This document shows, piece by piece, positions 38,568-48,789 of a stretch of DNA of 64,000 nucleotides. Within the stretch, counting starts at the first letter, position 1; every line of letters begins with the position of its first letter. The stretch lies in NCBI RefSeq assembly GCF_019925205.1, contig NC_083560.1:100406083-100470082 (forward strand), given 5' to 3'. Both the position numbers and the translations under genes were made by a program. Below the pieces are notes generated by a model. The model was not told the DNA's origin. It searched no databases and worked only from the letters and a program-made list of their open reading frames with translations. Source of the stretch: Metopolophium dirhodum. Its lineage: Eukaryota > Arthropoda > Insecta > Hemiptera > Aphididae.

Positions 38568-39790
38568 AAAGGTGGGTAAGTGGATGTCGCTCTGCTGTAC
38601 AGTAGGTTACAAGTGGGTCACTGTATTGGATGGTGTTAAATTTGAATTCAATAATATATAATATCATTGTATAAGAAAAACGATTCTGAGCGAAAACGGT
38701 CAGTCAGCCTATTATATTACCAAGTATATTTGATGATATTATTGTGAATAAAGTAATTTATATATTTACCTATTACATGGAACCTTGATTTAAATTTTCA
38801 ATCCTCAACTATAAAAGTTGAAAATTTTATAAATTTTTAACTACAAAATAATTATTAAATTTTAAATTTGATTAATTTCGTCGAAATTCGAACTTTAAAT
38901 GCTTATAAAAAAAAATTGTGCCTTTGTATTTTAAATATTTTTGAACTGCTATTGTAACAATATATCAGGAATTACATAAAATATTATTGATATTTATAGA
39001 AAAAAAAACTAAAAAATTGAAAACTGACAATGTCCGTAAACAGCTCGAAAAGAGTCAAAATACTTTCAAATTTGTATGGTGTATAGAAAATGAAAATATA
39101 TACATCCAGTAAAATTGTCATGTATCTACAATTATTCGTATTTGAATAATAATAAAATAACAAAACCGCAAAACCCCTACATGAGAAATCGAGTGAATAT
39201 TCAATATTGTAAAAATATGAATTTCAAATGCTCATAAAAGTTTAGTTTGATTTGTTTCTAGACATTTTTTTTTTTGATAAAGGTAGACAAACTTATGAGA
39301 AATCTTGTATTACATTTTCAAATCTTAGATTTAAAAAGAAAAAATTTTATGAATTCTCAACTCAAAATAATTTGATAATATTCGTGATTTTTCCGTATTT
39401 TATTAAGATTTGAACTTTAAATGCTTATAAATAAAAATTGTGACTAAGGATTTTTAATATTTTTCAAATGTCATTGTAATAATATAGTAGGAGTCTTGTA
39501 TTAAATTTTCAAGCTTTTTTACCCAACAAATAAAGTTTTATTGAAATTCGTAGAAAAAAACTATCAAAATTGGAAACAGAAAATGTTCCTAAACAGATCA
39601 AAACAAATTAAAATATTTTAAACATTTTATCATATATAGAAAATGCAAATGTAAACGACCAGTTAAAATTTGTTTTAGAGGTATCTCAAAAACCAAAATC
39701 GATTTTGTGGAAAACTGAATTTGCGTAGAAAATCCCTTTTTTTCTTAATTTTTGTTGTTTTTTGTAAATTTTTATAATGGATAAATTAAA
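38568..39790 (-). repeat. Near-complete A+T-rich family element (about 1.2 kb)
   Basis: Begins (in + coordinates) with the 3' signature GGTGGGTAAGTGGATGTCGC and CGATTCTGAGCG near 38682, then the body. The body holds two diverged copies of one unit: 38800-39170 and 39310-39720. Both contain 'cttataaa.aaaaattgtg', 'tgtaa.aatata', 'ttattgatatttatagaaaaaaa' (second copy 'ttattgaaattcgtagaaaaaaa') and 'gtccgtaaacagctc'-type words in the same order. The opposite end (AGATTCTGAGCGG) is missing. Confidence 0.7.
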
Positions 39791-40626
39791 CAACGCTTAA
39801 AAATAGTCAATATTTATTTTATTTTTTTATTGAAAACTATGCATGATTTACACGCTCATTTACACACTAACACGATGAACCTAATAAACTAAATAATAAT
39901 GGCAATTACCTATAGTACTTGAAATCCTTTCCTACAATATTAATTACATTATAAGTAGAACGTTTTGACGTACAAAGGAAACAACACGTTATGTAAAAAA
40001 AGTTTCAGGTATGATAGATATTGGATATTATACTACACATATAAAATAATATAAGAATTATTAAGAAATATGGTAATATTATTATTTATTAGTATAGGAC
40101 TTTAAGAATAGGAAATGAGTAATAATAATATTTATAGAATAAAATTTCAAATTGATAAATAGAAAAGTACCTAATGGAATAAATCTATAAATTTATTATG
40201 TTTTAATAAAGTATAACTTGTGGTACAATATAGAGGTTTAGAGCAAAATAACTTTATCAGGTACTGGAAATTTCCCATGTAGGTTCACTCTTTATGTTTA
40301 ACTATTTTGTGTTATTGTTTGATTGAACAAAATGTAGTCTGTTGACAGTCACGACTCCAAACCTAACCAATGTGTTAATTGTTACTTATTTGTTAGTGTT
40401 ACAAACTAATAATCTTTCATCTTGGACCTTGGTGTTAATTTTTAGGAATAGAAATGTTTTAATCATATAAAAGTGGTAAAAATTAGAGTTTTGAAGGATA
40501 TACTTATATAAACTTAAGCACAATGCCACAGTGGTGAACGTTATTTAAAAATAAATTACTCATAATATATATCTGAAATTATAGTAAAGGTTTTAAATCT
40601 ATTAATACTTTTTGAATTGTTCTTTT
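39791..40626. other. A+T-rich intergenic stretch
   Basis: No gene, RNA or mobile-element termini recognised between the family element and the 290-bp direct repeat. Confidence 0.45.
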
Positions 40627-40917
40627 TATCGTTTTTTTTTCGTGTTCTTTATTTCCTTGGTCGTTTTTACTGATTACCAAAAAGGCAAAAAATATATAAT
40701 ATAGCGGTGGCACGACCGTGTATTGTGTATCTACAAATACAGTATAATATCATCTCGAAACACTGAAGCAGGAGTTGAGAAAATGTTGGTGTTTTCATTC
40801 AAACGGGATGACTAATTATCTATTGAATCAAATGAATGCTTAGGTAATATAAAAAAGAAACTGTGCAGATAATTCTTTTGCAAAAAATATTTTACATTGT
40901 GCGATTCGGTATGCAAT
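40627..40917 (+). repeat. Direct repeat, copy A (about 290 bp)
   Basis: Shares about 90% or more of its bases with copy B at 42868-43159, including 'cgtgttctttatttccttgg', 'tagcggtggcacgac' and 'gcaggagttgagaaaatgtt'. The pair lies 2.2 kb apart in the same orientation and brackets the U5 gene and a family repeat. No coding sense; does not start TG or end CA, so not an obvious LTR. Confidence 0.8.
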
Positions 40918-41502
40918 TTAATATCTACCTAATAAGTAATAAATAATAACTTATTTAGTATAATTCAATAGTTTCAATAATATTCTGTAAAACTATACTT
41001 ATATAATATATTATAAAATAGGTCGAAAATTAGTCGAAATGAGAATTATTTTACGGATCAAAAACAAAAACCAAGTATCAACTAGATTAAATGTTTACAC
41101 GTACTTCCGATCGTGCCACCACCACAGGAAAACAATAAACAACGGACACAAACGATTATTTTGTCATGATTTTATAACTATGTATAGTAATATCATTGAT
41201 TATAATGGTATTTATAATCAATGGCTCGATCATTCATCGAAAAACCGTTCATGCTCCGGTGTTTCGGAAAACAGCCAATAGATGGCGTTCGCGAGCACGG
41301 TTGTTTAGCCAACTCGTTTAGACGCCGGTCGCCAAGCGTTTCAGCCGCGCCACTATCACAAGTTTTCGCGGTCGACTGTCGCACTGATGTCAAAAGTTTA
41401 CACCGGTCCGGACGCGCACAGACACCACCGAAGCTCTCTAACCAGGAAAACGGTATTGTGTGAACACCAGCCCACTGCACAGCGTCGTGACCGGGCCGAT
41501 TG

Positions 41503-41510
41503 TATATAAG
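41503..41510 (+). promoter_or_regulatory. TATA-like box upstream of the U5 snRNA gene
   Basis: TATATAAG about 23-30 bp before the mature U5 start. The G+C-richer sequence from 41240 to 41500 should contain the proximal sequence element, which I cannot place for this species. Confidence 0.4.
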
Positions 41511-41532
41511 GAACCAAACACCAGATAAACGA

Positions 41533-41660
41533 CAACTCCGGTTCCCTTTTAAATCGTAAAAATCTTTCGCCTTTTACTAAAGATTTCCGTGGAGGGGAGC
41601 ATTCCAAGGAGTCTAGTAATTTAATTTTTATAAGTGCCTGACCTTTTCTGGTCGGGCTTC
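41533..41660 (+). ncRNA. U5: U5 spliceosomal snRNA
   Basis: Core RNA of the U5 snRNP, whose loop 1 aligns exon ends during splicing. The conserved stem-loop 1 is plain: AAATCTTTCGCCTTTTACTA followed by AAGATTTCCGTGG (41570-41592), with the invariant loop CGCCTTTTAC. It is followed by GGAGGGGAGCATTCC, then an Sm-site-like AATTTTTAT (about 41622-41631), then the terminal 3' hairpin GCCTGACC-TTTTCT-GGTCGGGC (41636-41657), which pairs with one G-U. The 5' end (AACTCCGGTTCCC) corresponds to the usual U5 start. All functional elements are intact, so this looks like a working gene rather than a decayed copy. Exact ends are within a few bases. Short protein frames crossing it are not genes. Confidence 0.9.
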
Positions 41661-42254
41661 TTAAGCGTCATTGCAATTTTAATAATTTACATATTCTGAA
41701 CCATTTCTGACGGTATACATTTATATAGGTATATATATCACAACATTTTGTCATGGGTATATAATATATTATATATATTATGTCGTAATGCTTATTGTTA
41801 GCGACGTGTACACAGTATAGCCCTCAAAAAGTAAATTTTATATCTACAATATACGCGCTCGCCGCTCACTGTAATATTTGCATAAAAACAAATTAAAAGA
41901 ATGTGTCAAATACTCAAATATCAATTGTCAATAGAGTTATTTATTTAACTATTAAAAACATTGTATTATATTGATAATATCGCAAATTTTTTTAAAACGT
42001 TTAATAATACATTTAAACAAGTTAGGAAAGCTCATTTTCGAGCTTTTTAAAATTCCCGATATCTAAACGTATTTTAATACAAATCAATTAACTATAATTT
42101 TAAGAACCTACAATTTAAAAAGAATTTGGTGATAAATAAATTAATATCGTAATATCAACAATTGTAACTATGTACTTTTATAATTAACGGACACAAAGGG
42201 GATAAAGGTGTTCTAAATTTGTGTTATACATAAACGAAAAACATAACTTAGATA

Positions 42255-42866
42255 AAAGCGGGTAAGTGGATGTCGCTCTGCTGTACAGTAAGATACAAGT
42301 GGGTCAATGTATAATGGATTGTATTAAACTTGAATTCAATGATAATATAATGTACCTAACATTGTATAAGAAAAACGATTCTGAGCGGAGACGGTTTGTC
42401 AGTCTGAATATTTTATATTGTAATTATTTGTTATAGCATGTAAGTTGAATTAATATTATAATATCATAATTTGTTATTCGTTTCTATGATAATTGGTGAT
42501 AAACAAAGCGTTAGAGATTAAAATCCCGTTTTTAGCGGTTTTTCGTAATTTGTCGGTGGTTTTTCCCTTGGCATTAAACTCTCTAAAGACCTCTCTAAAG
42601 TACCATCTTGATCCAATTTGCTAAAAGGTTAGGTCATTTACCTGATAATAATATAATGTATCTATTATATATTTATAATTTATATATATATGAATATGGT
42701 TATAATATATATCTATTATCTATTAACAAATCTATTATCAGGTCTACGGATAAGATACTATATGTTTAAACTTTAAATCGAAGCACTCCTTCTAGTATAC
42801 ATTTTGTTTACAGGATAAAAAAAAATAAAACCATTGAAAATCATAATATTGCAATGAGTATCTATT
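42255..42866 (-). repeat. Short-subfamily member of the A+T-rich family (about 0.6 kb)
   Basis: Starts GCGGGTAAGTGGATGTCGCT and has CGATTCTGAGCGGAGACGG (not the AAACGG of the long form). Its body is different, with 'cgtaatttgtcggtggtttttccc', 'agtaccatcttgatccaattt', 'actccttctagtata' and 'aggataaaaaaaa'. It shares this body with 62350-62850. It runs directly into direct repeat copy B. Confidence 0.7.
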
Positions 42867-42867
42867 A

Positions 42868-43159
42868 TCTTTATCGTTCTTTTTCTTCGTGTTCTTTATT
42901 TCCTTGGTCGTTTTTACTGATTACCAAAAAGGCAAAAATATAAATTATAGCGGTGGCACGACAGTGTATTGTGTATCTACAAATACGGTATAATTTTATC
43001 TTGAAACACTGAAGCAGGAGTTGAGAAAATGTTGGTGTTTTCATTCAAACAGGATGATTAATTATCTATTGAATCAAATTAATGCTTAGGGAATGTAAAA
43101 AAGAAACTGTGCAGATAATTCTTTTGTAAAAAATCATTTTTATTGTGCGATTCGGTATG
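42868..43159 (+). repeat. Direct repeat, copy B (about 290 bp)
   Basis: Second copy of the sequence at 40627-40917. Differences are scattered substitutions and single-base indels, so the duplication is not recent. Similarity ends at 'gcgattcggtatg' on both copies. Confidence 0.8.
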
Positions 43160-43333
43160 AAATTATCAAAAGAGACGTGCAAACTATTTAAGGCACCCGG
43201 TGTCAACATAATTTTGTAAACAAAAATACGCTCTACGGGAATAATGATCTTACTCTGTAAATCAACCAAGTTTGATAAATTTTGAATTTCGAATTTCTAA
43301 ATTTAGTATAACTATGATCACTTATATTATGTA

Positions 43334-43420
43334 GGCCATTCCCGGTGGTAGTGCAATACCGGGTCAACCCGAGGTAGAGCAGGAGCGAGCCCCAAAATCT
43401 CCACCAATTTTCAAAAATTT
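43334..43420 (-). ncRNA. U2 snRNA 3'-half fragment or pseudogene
   Basis: On the minus strand the sequence reads AATTGGTGGAGATTTTGGGG, then CTCGCTCC, then CGGGTTGACCCGGTATTGCA and CTACCACCGGGAATGGCC. This matches the U2 3' region: the GGGCT-GCTCC stem and the GGTATTGCA-xTACC loop IV of insect U2. Stem IV (CCCGGT...ACCACCGGG) still pairs. The 5' half (branch-point recognition, stem-loops I-II, Sm site region) is not recognisable further upstream, so this is a truncated copy. Confidence 0.75.
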
Positions 43421-43699
43421 ATGTGATAATATTGAATATATGAATGATATCCGATTTGATCATAGATGAAATATAATTTAGTATATTTAATCTATGATAC
43501 GATACACAACATCACTGAGGTATCTTAAAGATAAACGCAATTTTAAGACGATAGCAGTTTCAAATTTGAGCGTGTTCGAAAAAGCAAAATTTTCAATTTT
43601 CAAAAAATCGCATTTAGAAAAACGGTTGTATACGTCAATAATTTGATGTTTTAGACCTCGTCTGTCATCAATAAATTCATTAAAAAAATATGATTTAAT

Positions 43700-43960
43700 A
43701 GATTAATCGTCAACAATCCGATCAAACAAATGGTACAACTCAATAGCGCCATCTAACATCATTGAAAAACGGACGTACACGCCGAATATTAATTTTGATT
43801 GTGCGTAATGCGACGTTGTGCCGTGAGATACGGCGGCACTTTGACTTTTGTGTATCGATAGCGCCCTCTCGTAGCCAGGCAATCGTCCTATGTCTGTACA
43901 ATTTATTTGTCGGAATGTTGAAGACGGACATTTTGTATCGCATATCATTGTACATTTTAT
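43700..43960. other. G+C-richer patch, unassigned
   Basis: Contains 'agcgccatct' and 'agcgccctctcgtagccagg' type words and open frames on both strands, none protein-like. Possibly a repeat; an 'acgccatctcttgagcg' word recurs near 53575. Confidence 0.3.
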
Positions 43961-44199
43961 CAGATACAATTTTTCAATTTACTTTTTCAAACCCGATTCT
44001 CCTGGAATAGAATATTATAATTTATTATGCACAGATTTACATGGAATTTTTGTAATTTTTCAACGAAATATATTATAATATTGGACAGGCGTGGAATATG
44101 GAACCACGAGGAGGGGTTTTTACGCCCCTCACCAAATTCCTAAAAATAGGTTTGTATTATGGTGTAATATGTTTATATGTATATTACTTGAAATCGAAG

Positions 44200-44300
44200 C
44201 ATTCCTTCTAGTATAAATTTTGTATACAGGATAAAAAAAAAATTTAAAAAAATAAACACTATTGTAAAATCATAATATTGCAATGAGTATCTATTTCCCG
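44200..44300 (-). repeat. Fragment of the short subfamily of the A+T-rich family
   Basis: 'cgaagcattccttctagtat', 'acaggataaaaaaaaa' and 'cataatattgcaatgagtatctatt' match 42780-42868 closely. Confidence 0.6.
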
Positions 44301-44589
44301 ATTTATTTTATATCAAAATGGATTTTACAAATATATTTTTACAAAAATACTTTTAATATCTAGGTCCTAAGTATTATGACCTATGAAAATATTCAAAACA
44401 CATTTGGTGAAATTTTCGAATATTTTTATAAAAGCTATGAAAAATAATTTTTATCTTCCCTTTTTTGAAAGGACTGAATGGACTGACCTCAACCTCTTTA
44501 CGTTAGATATAGGAATAGTTGGTTCGTCTAGCTAACCAGCGCGCGGCGGTAAAAGTAAATTATCACACATGATTGTTGACCAACTGTAC

Positions 44590-44980
44590 TTAAGAGGCCG
44601 TCCTGGTAGCAAAATTCGGCCGTAAAAACATGCTTTCGTACTTCAAGTTTTCCTCAGCTCTCATTAGTCGTAGAAACATAATTTTTGCACCAAAATAAAC
44701 GTGAGAAGTTCTTCTAGATTTTGTCGTTCCAGATTTTCGAATTTTTAATTTAAACCGATTATATTTGCATTTGAAATTTAACAAAATTTTTAAATTTTTA
44801 AAAAATCTTTTAAAATTCACAAAAAAAGATATCAAAAATCTGGAACGACAAAATCTATAAGAACTTCTCACGTTTATATTGGTGCAAAAATTATGTTTCT
44901 ACGACTACCCAAAGCTGAGAAAAACTTGAAGTACGAAAGCATGTTTTCGGCGGAAAAATTATAAATTTACGGCCGGCATG
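44590..44980. mobile_element. Foldback element with about 120-bp inverted arms
   Basis: The left arm 44621-44741 and right arm 44831-44951 are inverted copies at about 90% identity: 'aacatgctttcgtacttcaa', 'agtcgtagaaacataatttt', 'aacgtgagaagttctt' and 'gattttgtcgttccagattt' on the left against their complements on the right. The spacer is only about 90 bp, so a transcript would form a long hairpin. The outer left word 'ttaagaggccgtcctggta' recurs on the minus strand near 53605-53630, indicating a family. A 93-codon minus frame spanning the structure is an arm by-product. Confidence 0.8.
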
Positions 44981-45819
44981 TGGTGCGCTCTGCTGACTTT
45001 AGCGGCAGCGTTCAGGAATAGTGTTCATACCACCGCCCCCGAGCGGCTGTATCCATACCGCACCATAGGTCAACTAGTTTTCATATCGCGACCGACTCGT
45101 CGTTTATAAATAGTCGGTTCGAACACAATAATGTTGATTACAGAATTGTTGTTTATTATTTTCATTATACCCATATCGAAGTTTATATTTCGTATAATAG
45201 TATTCTGCTCACCGTATTTTACACTAATTAAAAATCTTTCGTCATAAAATTGTTATAAATCGTTTAAAAAAATTACGATTTAAATAATTATTTTTTTCAT
45301 TTTGTAGACAATTTGAAGATAAACTTATTTTTTTTAACGTTGACCAAACAAATATGAAATTTAAATCTGTATAACAAAAAAACCTTACATACATGCAATT
45401 AAATAAAAAGCTGTTGAATAAAATTACCAGAGTAATTAATAATGTACGACGTAATTCGATAACTTATATAAATTATAGCAATTCGTCATTTTAATCCCTA
45501 GACCCTAATCATATGAATTATTTTTATAAAGCAGTCAAATACTGTAATTATTTATAATTAGTAAACAGTACATATAATATAACAGATGATTATATTTTAT
45601 TTATTTATTTATTGATAGTAAATTAATATATAAACGGATTGAACGTAATTCAAAATATGATAAAACAAATTACATTATCACATAATTACAGTTATTAGAG
45701 TAGTTTTTCAGACTATTATCATAATTTGATAGTCGGAATTTGTCACAATTACATATTATATAAAGTATGATAGTATATCATTGTATACTAATTATTGTAG
45801 TTGACATTTAGAAAAAGTT

Positions 45820-47576
45820 TCAATTTTTTTTTTCATTGATGTAATTTTGCTTATGCTGTTTTTGCTGTTTTGCTTTTATATTTTCCAAAATATGCTGAGG
45901 ATCTAAAATGTCGTCTATCAACAGCCTCTTTCCGTACTGGGGATTGACTATTTCTGGAAGTAAGCATTCTGTATAAAATCTGAAAATATAATTGCATATG
46001 ATTATATAATTACATAAAATTAAATTACTATAATTTAAAAATTAAAGTTCAATTACATTTTTAACTTTTCAATCATTTTGTCTTGCCAGAAAGCATCATC
46101 GAAAGTAATTATTTGTATTTCTATCCAACTTGCCGAATAAACGACGAAATAACAAAAATTTCGTTTTGAAATTCGCATTTGTCCCTGAACTTGATAATAG
46201 TAACTATGATCCACTTTTAATTCCATTTTACCGTTTTCACTGAGACGACAGAATGATAACTGAAATTAAATATTATAATTAGAACATTTGGAGCGATAAA
46301 TGTATTGATTTATAACGAAGTGTGTTTTTTTTAATTTATTGTGTCTATCCACATAATAAATAATCGTAATAATGCTTTGATTTTCAAATACGAAAATTCT
46401 TGATAGTTTTCAAAAGTTTCGTGAAAAACAGAAAAAAATTTAATAAAAATTGGACTTTTTACACCATGGTAAATCCATGGTATATTTATTAATCTATTAG
46501 CATTATCTATACACTATGACATTTTCATATTATCTTGACACTTTTGAAGCTACTCATAGGTATAAGAAAATTTAATTCGTATTATTTTGTTTTTAAATTA
46601 TTGGAGATGTGTAATTAAAAAAAATAGTTGAGCGTAAATTCTTAATAATATTTTATGAGTTTCTGGAGTTCAAATTTTGACAAATTAATTTCCTATATTA
46701 AACTTATAAAATACTCAATTAGCTATAAGAAATGAAAATTTAAAACAAGGTTTCTCATAATTAGTTTATATTGTTAGTCTGTAAGAAATAAGTTTAAAAA
46801 TTACATACAGTAGATATATATATTTTTTTTTATAATTATTTTAAACGAAATTACTAATTATATATTATAACGGAGAATAACGGTTTTCTTAAATTCATTT
46901 ACGTGGAAATCTGAAACTTTTAAGTATAATATCAAGTTAAATGTTATCAGAGAATCATTTTTTGTTCACATAATACACTTACTTTTTTACTGTCTATAGC
47001 TTCTAAAAATGTTTTAGTGTCTTTTACTCCAAATGGACATTTAATTTCAACTATAAAATCATCATTGACAAGACCGTCTATAAAATATAAAAAAATAAAT
47101 TAGTAATATTTATTGAATTAGTGATATAGGTAATATAGTTTACCAGGAGAAGCTGCTAAATAAGGAAAATCTTCATCAATAATAAGTCCACATTGATTCA
47201 CTTTACAATTTAATTTTTTTTCCAAAGCGACGATAGCTTGTTGTTCGGTGGCTTTACCATAATCTGTTGCTTTCGAAGAAAATGTTCTATATATTATACT
47301 ATAAACAGTATTTTTGCATGACGTAGTTGGCCGAAGTTTACAAACGCAGCCAAAATTTGACGCCGTGAGCCGATTTCTGCGTTCAATGTGCCAAATTTGA
47401 GAGTTTGCTTGTTCCCTTGTTTGTTCTTCAATGGCTAACCGTTCACGTCTGTCCAACTTCAATGCATTTATAAAATTTTCTTTTGTTTTTTCTAATACTT
47501 CCTTTGAAATATTATCGTCCGGTAATGGTTCAGCTAAACCATAATGTTGATCCGGGCCTTTATTACACCTTTTTTT
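45820..47576 (-). CDS. YqaJ-type (lambda exonuclease-like) nuclease domain protein, 5' incomplete
   Basis: PD-(D/E)XK nuclease of the YqaJ/viral recombinase family, common in aphid and other arthropod genomes and often linked to mobile DNA. Four minus-strand exons join in phase: about 47144-47576, 46983-47077, 46057-46259 and 45820-45979, encoding 296 residues plus stop. Motifs in order: RRNRLTASNFG, YGKATEQQA (catalytic Glu), AASPDG (catalytic Asp, across the first intron), VEIKCP (Glu-x-Lys) and YYYQVQGQM. All nuclease residues are present. The first exon appears to begin after CTAG at 47577-47580, read from the minus strand; the frame is closed by that TAG otherwise. A start codon was not found, so at least one exon is missing. 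An alternative start is the Met at 47462. The intron at 46260-46982 holds a family repeat. Confidence 0.8.
46285..46880 (+). repeat. Degenerate A+T-rich family copy in a YqaJ gene intron
   Basis: 'ggagcgataaatgtattgattt' at 46291 and 'taataatgctttgattttcaaa' near 46366 match the 5' end of the family, and the body words 'tttataaaatactcaattag' and 'gaaaatttaaaacaaggttt' follow near 46700-46760. The right limit is approximate. Confidence 0.55.
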
Positions 47577-48613
47577 CTAGATTTCCGGAGAAAAGAAGTT
47601 TTTTAGATTTTGGTTGGCATCTTTTTTTTTCACTAGTTTTAAGGAATTTTTTTCCTATTTCTCCTATAGAAAAAATATGCATTTTGTGTAAATATTTCGT
47701 ATAAATAACATTATAACAATATAACAATATCTTATACCTACCCAATACGTATAATAAATGTAATTAATAATACCATTATTATTATGTTAGGTAGATTATA
47801 TGATTATTTCACTTTTAATAAAATTATTTATGTTTTATTCAAATACTTGTTTTGGTTGCGTATTCCAAATAGGCACCTCATTCGTGAACTCAGATTTTTT
47901 TTATTTGATGGCTTCCTTGATTTATAAATTTTTTTATTTTCTGATGGATCCATTTTACGTTAAAAAATACGAGTACGTAATAAAACAAAAGTTTAGTGAA
48001 AAAAATTAAGTTTAAAATACGACGAAATAATAATATTATAACGCATGCAGTGGCTTATACTTTTCGGTTACAAGCACATGCTAAGATTAATACCAAACTA
48101 AAGAAATGTTTGTAATAAAACGACAAACATCATTCTTTACATGGCATACTAATCATTTAATAATTTAGACTTGCGATAACAGCAACTAATTATTATACAT
48201 AAATTAAATGTGTACTCTGTTCTTTCATCATACTGGAAACATGACATATTATATTATTGACATTTATTTATGATGCGATTGCCAACGAACAGCATTTAAT
48301 TTTTATTTACAATGATTATACGAATATGTTTAGTTTGTACAGATTATTTTTTTAAAAATGCACATTATGAACCCATAAGTTTAGTTATCTGTAAAACATT
48401 AGGTTATTACAGCAATCAGGTAATATGCCCAAATTAAATTCATAATTTCAGTGATTCAAGCAATTATCATAAAAAATATTAATACGACGTCGTTAGACTA
48501 CATTGAATCATTTTCAATAATATTATAATATAAAATGATGTAACGTATTAGTGTTAAATATCGTTTGATACTATAAATTATCATTTCAATAAATATTTAA
48601 TTATACATGATGA
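47577..48613. other. Spacer between the YqaJ gene and the glycoprotein promoter
   Basis: A+T-rich, with short frames on both strands that show no domain. It contains, at about 48322-48355, the left member of a 33-bp direct repeat whose partner lies at 52904-52938 beyond the glycoprotein gene. Confidence 0.4.
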
Positions 48614-48620
48614 TATATAA
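48614..48620 (+). promoter_or_regulatory. TATA box, candidate promoter of the glycoprotein gene
   Basis: TATATAA lies about 25-30 bp before a TTAGTG-type initiator (about 48640-48652) and 108 bp before a strong splice donor at 48729. The arrangement is that of an ordinary insect Pol II core promoter. This is inferred from sequence only. Confidence 0.45.
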
Positions 48621-48644
48621 ATATGACTGCAGCAGTTCTTAGTG

Positions 48645-48728
48645 TCGTTAGTGTTCTTTCAAAATTTGAGCTCAACATTGAATCCACGTCGTTTTATAAT
48701 AAAAACAAACAGAAACACTAAAAATAAG
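48645..48728 (+). other. Candidate 5' UTR exon of the glycoprotein gene
   Basis: Ends at AAG|GTAAGATA, a near-consensus donor. The matching acceptor is TTATTATTTAG at 50392-50402, leaving 13 untranslated bases before the ATG at 50416. The 1.67-kb intron between them holds a family repeat. Start of the exon is estimated from the TATA box. Confidence 0.45.
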
Positions 48729-48789
48729 GTAAGATATTTTATACTTGTATTATAATGCAGTGGCTATTTTTTCTGATTTTGTGTAGTGC

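Noticed and set aside
41193..41607. Overlapping frames of 69-95 codons on both strands around the U5 gene
   Set aside because: They arise from the G+C-richer sequence and overlap the U5 RNA; none has a recognisable domain.
40627..43159. The 290-bp pair as LTRs of a retrotransposon
   Set aside because: No TG/CA ends, no primer-binding site or polypurine tract, and the sequence between is U5, repeats and unassigned DNA with no gag or pol.
43703..44078. Four overlapping frames on both strands
   Set aside because: Open on both strands at once in a G+C-richer patch, which is a composition effect; no homology recognised.
47563..47745. 60-codon - frame as the N-terminal part of the YqaJ protein
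   Set aside because: It is in a different frame from the nuclease exon and ends in TAA inside it; a splice acceptor at CTAG explains the nuclease frame better.
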